From: Candidatus Cloacimonadota bacterium
Lineage (GTDB): Bacteria; Cloacimonadota; Cloacimonadia; Cloacimonadales; TCS61
Assembly (NCBI GenBank): GCA_030445745.1
Contig: JASUTE010000026.1
Span: 1 to 19,283 of the forward strand
Direction: 5' to 3'
Length of the DNA stretch: 19,283 nucleotides
Position numbers and translations under genes: made by a program. The notes under the pieces were generated by a model. The model worked only from the letters and a program-made list of their open reading frames with translations. It was not told the origin of the DNA and made no database searches. Positions 16,150-19,283 of the stretch are shown piece by piece; the stretch's first letter is position 1; the number at the start of each line of letters is the position of its first letter.

Positions 16150-17465
16150 TAATAGATAATCTATCGATAGAAAAAATGGCCTACAAAGGTTTCGGTTTGG
16201 GGTTTCATAATTCCCAACCAGTTTTTGTATCACAAGCTGTAGCAGGCGATGTGGTAAAAACTACGGTTATTAATAAAAAACGGGGAGTTTATTTTGCCAA
16301 AATAGAAAAAATATACATTAAATCTGAGGCAAGAAGAAAGCCAGATTGCCAAGTTTTTAGTGTTTGTGGAGGTTGCGATTGGCTGCATATATCCTATAGT
16401 AAACAACTAAATTTTAAGCAAAAGATAGTAGAAGAAATTTTTAGAAATGATGCAGTAGAGAAAATCGAGAATATTGAAGCATCTGAGAATGAATTTGCCT
16501 ACAGAAATAAAGTGTTCATGCCTGTTCAGCAAGATCCAAACGGCAAACCAAAATTGGGAATATTTGCGAAAAATACTCATGAAGTTATTGCCCATAAAAA
16601 CTGCAAATTACAACCACCTATTTTCGACGAGATAGCGTATGTTTTCCAAAAATATCTCATTGCTTCTAAAGCCACAATTTATGATGAGAATACTAATACC
16701 GGCAATATTAAACATCTGGGTATAAGATATTCTAAAAAAAATGATGAAATTATTGCGGTAGTGGTGAGTAGGAAGACCAAATTACCTTTCAGCAAACAAC
16801 TTGTGCGGATATTAACCGATAATTTTCCTAATATTGTGGGAATTGTACACAATATTAACAAGGAAAAGGGAAATAAAATATTAGGAAAGCAGAGCAGAAC
16901 ACTTTTTGGACGCAATTATATTAATGAAAATTTGGCAAACAGAGTGTATCAAGTAGATTATCGTTCTTTTTTTCAGGTTAATATATTAATCGCAGAAAAA
17001 ATGTTAAAATTTGTCAAAGAAAATATAACTCAGCAAGATGTAGTTTTGGATGCGTATTGTGGAGTGGGTGCAATCGGAATTTTCTTAGCCGCTAAAGCCA
17101 AGTGGGTAACTGGCATTGAAAATAATGAAAATGCTATTAACGATGCCCAAACAAATGCTGAATTGAATAATATCAAGAATATTGATTTTTTCCATATGGA
17201 TACCAAAGATCTGACATTAGATAAATTATCCGGAGTAGATTTTACTACAGTAGTATTCGATCCTCCGCGCAAGGGATTGAATAAAACTGATATAGATTTT
17301 GCCAAGAATGTTCCTAAAATTATCTATATCAGCTGTAATCCTACTACTCAAATGCGAGACGTACATCTATTTGAAAAATATGGATTTAAAATAAAGAAGT
17401 TAAAGTGTTTTGATATGTTTCCGCAAACATATCATATTGAAAATGTGGTTGTTTTAGAAAAATGA
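16146..17465 (+). CDS. rlmD: 23S rRNA (uracil-1939-C5)-methyltransferase, RlmD/RumA type
   Basis: The 439-residue protein has an N-terminal TRAM domain (1-56), an iron-sulfur cluster site (C68, C74, C77 in 'CGGC', and C153), 'SFFQVN' (274-279), the SAM motif 'VLDAYCGVGAIGIFLA' (300-315), 'DPPRKGL' (372-378) and the catalytic cysteine in 'YISCNP' (C397). All key residues of the TrmA/RlmD family are present. U1939 of 23S rRNA is the likely target, though in some phyla paralogues modify U747. The TTG start at 16146 overlaps the previous stop (TTGA). The next ATG (residue 11) would cut the TRAM domain, so TTG is preferred. Confidence 0.92.
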   Translation: MIIDNLSIEKMAYKGFGLGFHNSQPVFVSQAVAGDVVKTTVINKKRGVYFAKIEKIYIKSEARRKPDCQVFSVCGGCDWLHISYSKQLNFKQKIVEEIFRNDAVEKIENIEASENEFAYRNKVFMPVQQDPNGKPKLGIFAKNTHEVIAHKNCKLQPPIFDEIAYVFQKYLIASKATIYDENTNTGNIKHLGIRYSKKNDEIIAVVVSRKTKLPFSKQLVRILTDNFPNIVGIVHNINKEKGNKILGKQSRTLFGRNYINENLANRVYQVDYRSFFQVNILIAEKMLKFVKENITQQDVVLDAYCGVGAIGIFLAAKAKWVTGIENNENAINDAQTNAELNNIKNIDFFHMDTKDLTLDKLSGVDFTTVVFDPPRKGLNKTDIDFAKNVPKIIYISCNPTTQMRDVHLFEKYGFKIKKLKCFDMFPQTYHIENVVVLEK

Positions 17466-17884
17466 GATATTTTGTTTTTTTCTTAAGCCTTATTATATTA
17501 ATTTCTTGCTCAGGAACTACCTCACCTAATCAAGTTAGCCAATATGAAATTGAAGAGATTTTGGAAAATATCGAGGATGATTTCAATTTTGGGGATCTGG
17601 AAGGTATTATGAGCTATTACCATGAAGAATTTAGACATAATCAAACAAACTATTGGGAAGAGGAAACAATCTGGCAGTTGCGGTTAACGGATTATAATAT
17701 TTTAAAATTTGAAAATATCGAGATCGACCTGAACCTGCCTTTTGCTCAAGCAAGTTTTACTATGAACTTAACCAATGAAGAGGGAACAGATTCTTTTCAA
17801 GAACCTGAAGATCATGGTGATATCTCATATTTTTACCGCGAAGATGGAGTTTGGAAAATTTATGGTAATCAAGTAGATGACTAA
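17462..17884 (+). CDS. Small lipoprotein with an NTF2/SnoaL-like domain
   Basis: The 140-residue protein starts with a lipoprotein signal peptide (LISC, acylated C16). The rest has the pattern of NTF2-like folds: an N-terminal helix ending in 'IEDDFNFGDLEGIMSYYHEEFRHN', then beta strands with 'ISYFYREDGVWKIYGNQ' at the end. The fold is inferred from pattern only and the function is unknown. The ATG overlaps the rlmD stop (ATGA). The stop overlaps the stop of the convergent Cache-domain gene by three bases (17882-17883 shared within CTAA). Confidence 0.75.
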   Translation: MRYFVFFLSLIILISCSGTTSPNQVSQYEIEEILENIEDDFNFGDLEGIMSYYHEEFRHNQTNYWEEETIWQLRLTDYNILKFENIEIDLNLPFAQASFTMNLTNEEGTDSFQEPEDHGDISYFYREDGVWKIYGNQVDD

Positions 17885-18426
17885 TTTTCTACATAGGCTC
17901 CGCAACCAATTATATAGTTTCCTACACGTTTCAAATAAGCTTTCTTTTTTTCTATTTCATGGGTTTCATAATTGCGCCAATAGTAGGTAATCCATCCACT
18001 ATCTTGCCTTTGCATTAGTTCCAAAATTTCTTTAATGAAATAATTTCCTTTTGAATCCTTCAAGTTATAAAGATTTTTATCTACAAAAGAAGGATCTTGG
18101 CCGTGTACTATAGCCTTACCTTCCATATCCAACACACATAGATAGAGATCTTGGTAAAAGAATTGACTGGTAGGACGCATAAATACTATTTTTGATTTTT
18201 CTTTTCCATATTCTTGCCAAAACTTTTCCGCCATTAATACTAAATCTTTGGCTGTTAAGGCATGAGCACGCTTTTTTGGCATTACAAAACCACTTCCTGC
18301 CGATTTAGATATTTCTGGATCTACCTTATTAAATATAGGACCGCCCATCTCTGGTGGTTGTTTTGCAGTTCTAGCATTACATGTTATAAAACAAAATATT
18401 GAGAAAATTAAAATTAAAAATTTCAT
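17881..18426 (-). CDS. Lipoprotein with a single Cache (sCache_2-like) sensor domain
   Basis: The 181-residue protein has a lipoprotein signal peptide (FITC, acylated C16), then a Cache-like domain from about residue 58. It begins with the long helix 'AKDLVLMAEKFWQEYGKEK' and shows 'LYLCVLDMEGKAIVHG', 'LKDSKGNYFIKEILELM', 'GWITYYWRN' and 'KKAYLKRVGNYIIGCGAYVE'. Such domains bind small ligands outside the cell, usually fused to chemoreceptors or kinases. Here the domain stands alone on a lipid anchor, so it may be a binding partner for a separate receptor (inference). GAGGG lies five bases before the ATG. Confidence 0.82.
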   Translation of the reverse strand: MKFLILIFSIFCFITCNARTAKQPPEMGGPIFNKVDPEISKSAGSGFVMPKKRAHALTAKDLVLMAEKFWQEYGKEKSKIVFMRPTSQFFYQDLYLCVLDMEGKAIVHGQDPSFVDKNLYNLKDSKGNYFIKEILELMQRQDSGWITYYWRNYETHEIEKKKAYLKRVGNYIIGCGAYVEN

Positions 18427-18446
18427 AACATCCCTCTTAAAGTAAT

Positions 18447-18474
18447 ATTATAATTACTTCAAGGTGAAATACAA
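18447..18474 (-). promoter_or_regulatory. Promoter of the Cache lipoprotein gene, with palindrome over the -10
   Basis: On the minus strand, TTGTAT (18474-18469) and a perfect TATAAT (18452-18447) are 16 bp apart. The -10 box is the loop of a perfect inverted repeat, AAGTAAT (18440-18446) and ATTACTT (18453-18459). That symmetry could be an operator, though AT-rich palindromes also arise by chance. Confidence 0.55.
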
Positions 18475-18609
18475 GATATTTTAGCAGTTCTAATACTTAC
18501 TTTAAATTATCGCAAAAGGTGGCGAACCAATAGTATTGAACTTTTAAATGAAGAAATCTGAAGGAGGGAAAGGATAATAAGAGAAAAATAAAAATAAGCT
18601 AAAACTGAA

Positions 18610-18649
18610 AAGTGCTTAAATCCTTGATGAGGAATTTACACACTTTTTT
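18610..18649 (+). terminator. Terminator-like hairpin in the right intergenic region
   Basis: AAGTG (18610-18614) pairs with CACTT (18641-18645), and inside it AAATCCT pairs with AGGAATTT with one bulge. A run of T follows. No upstream plus-strand gene is evident, so it may end an unseen small RNA or be a relic. Confidence 0.35.
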
Positions 18650-18900
18650 GGACTTGACTAAATGTAGTTCCTAAAATTATAATTTATTAATAGATATTAT
18701 AAGAATTTTTGTCTGGACAATGGGAGCAGGTCACTTCGCTGCAAATCCATTTATAGTTTTCCCTTGCCACAGCAAAGGAATACTTATGAGATTCAAGGAG
18801 AAAATGACAGAACCAGGATAGCCGGGATTATATGATTAGCATGATTTATGAAACCTCAATTTCCGCTTGTCTGCTCAGGATATCGGAATGTTAGAGTTTA
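18650..18900. other. Gene-free region with short inverted repeats
   Basis: No open frame with gene-like features is seen. Small palindromes occur: TTGTC-TG-GACAA near 18709, GCAG...CTGC near 18727, and TTGC-CACA-GCAA near 18763. They resemble scattered intergenic repeat fragments. Confidence 0.4.
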
Positions 18901-18952
18901 GATTCTTCGTCGAACGAGTTCGGAGAATGCCTCAGAATGACAGCATTTTTTG

Positions 18953-19040
18953 CTCCCCTTTTAAGGGGAGAAGCTCTGCCCTAGTGGAATCGGCAAAGCC
19001 GGCAGCATAGCTGCATTCCTTAAGGCAAGCGTAGCAGAGC
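18953..19040. repeat. Compound palindromic (REP-like) element able to fold as a cloverleaf
   Basis: CTCCCCTT-TT-AAGGGGAG (18953-18970) is a perfect hairpin. Next to it, GCTCTGC (18973-18979) pairs with GCAGAGC (19034-19040). These enclose GGAAT (18986-18990) paired with ATTCC (19015-19019). Inside that sit two adjacent hairpins, CGGC-AAA-GCCG (18991-19001) and GCAGC-ATA-GCTGC (19002-19014). AGAGGGGTTTTT follows. This nested layout is typical of mobile intergenic palindromes. It is preceded by a 'TTCTTCGTCGAACGAG...CAGAATGACA' motif (about 18903-18942). Confidence 0.75.
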
Positions 19041-19062
19041 AGAGGGGTTTTTGAGAACTGCA

Positions 19063-19135
19063 TTGTCATCTCGAGCGGAACGAAGTGAAGTCGATATTTA
19101 TGTGCCACAGGCACATTTATGCGTCCTCTGGCGCA
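19063..19135. repeat. Second palindromic repeat block
   Basis: The block begins TGTCATCTCGAGCGGAACGA, a motif common in dispersed intergenic repeats. It continues with ATGTGCC-ACA-GGCACAT, a perfect seven-base-pair hairpin, and TGCG...CGCA. The 60- and 68-codon frames across this region (18932-19114 minus, 19051-19257 plus) are judged chance openings. The rest to 19283 shows nothing recognisable. Confidence 0.6.
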
Positions 19136-19283
19136 GATCTCATTGTAGGAAGAAAAGTTTTAAATCTAACATTGTTGCTTTTTTAGATTTCTCCATTCCA
19201 GCCTACGGCTTCCAGTCGAAATGTACTATGTTTCAAGTCAAACATTTTCTGCAATAATCAGGCCTCCAAATTCTATTATATTT

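Noticed and set aside
19051-19257. 68-codon frame at the right end
   Set aside because: It lies across palindromic repeats, and its translation has no protein-like pattern or start signal.

Overview
The window is AT-rich bacterial DNA. The core genes (rsmI, ybaB, recR, gdhA, rlmD), many lipobox signal peptides, beta-barrel outer-membrane proteins and a SbsA-type Ig-like lipoprotein headed 'SPTGGKKD' point to a Gram-negative of the FCB group. Candidatus Cloacimonadota or a relative would fit, but that placement is inference from style, not from a search.

Region 1 (1 to about 4900) is accessory DNA and the most notable part. I read it as a stretch of integron gene-cassette array. Cassette 1 carries a large lipoprotein with a thioredoxin-like CGYC motif followed by propeller-like repeats, split by an in-frame TAA. 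Its attC site is interrupted by a group II intron (2436-4163), and joining the flanks rebuilds a 75-nt attC-like hairpin. The intron keeps a canonical domain V, a domain VI with bulged A, and a reverse transcriptase/maturase frame with YADD. That frame has two in-frame stops and no endonuclease domain, and the 5' ribozyme part is very short. Cassette 2 carries a GNAT acetyltransferase. Its first bases (TTCTGC) are the exact complement of the R'' core of its own attC (GCAGAAC), the signature of a mobile cassette. No integrase gene is visible. A partial divergent reading frame starts at the left edge.

Region 2 (4901-5428) is non-coding and holds three exact tandem copies of a 44-bp unit. Region 3 (5429-11154) is a co-directional run: rsmI, ybaB, recR, an Ig-like lipoprotein, a large outer-membrane barrel protein and, behind its own promoter and before a strong terminator, a smaller barrel protein. 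Region 4 (11169-13069, minus strand) is a two-gene unit of a membrane-bound family 2 glycosyltransferase and a flippase-like membrane protein.

Region 5 (13232-14614) is NADP-type glutamate dehydrogenase with promoter and terminator, divergent from region 4. Region 6 (14681-17884) is a tightly overlapping operon: a left-handed beta-helix acyltransferase, a dolichol-phosphate-mannose-synthase-like glycosyltransferase, RlmD and a small NTF2-like lipoprotein. It converges, with overlapping stop codons, on a Cache-domain lipoprotein gene. Region 7 (18427-19283) has no gene and is rich in palindromic, REP-like intergenic repeats, including one that folds into a cloverleaf.
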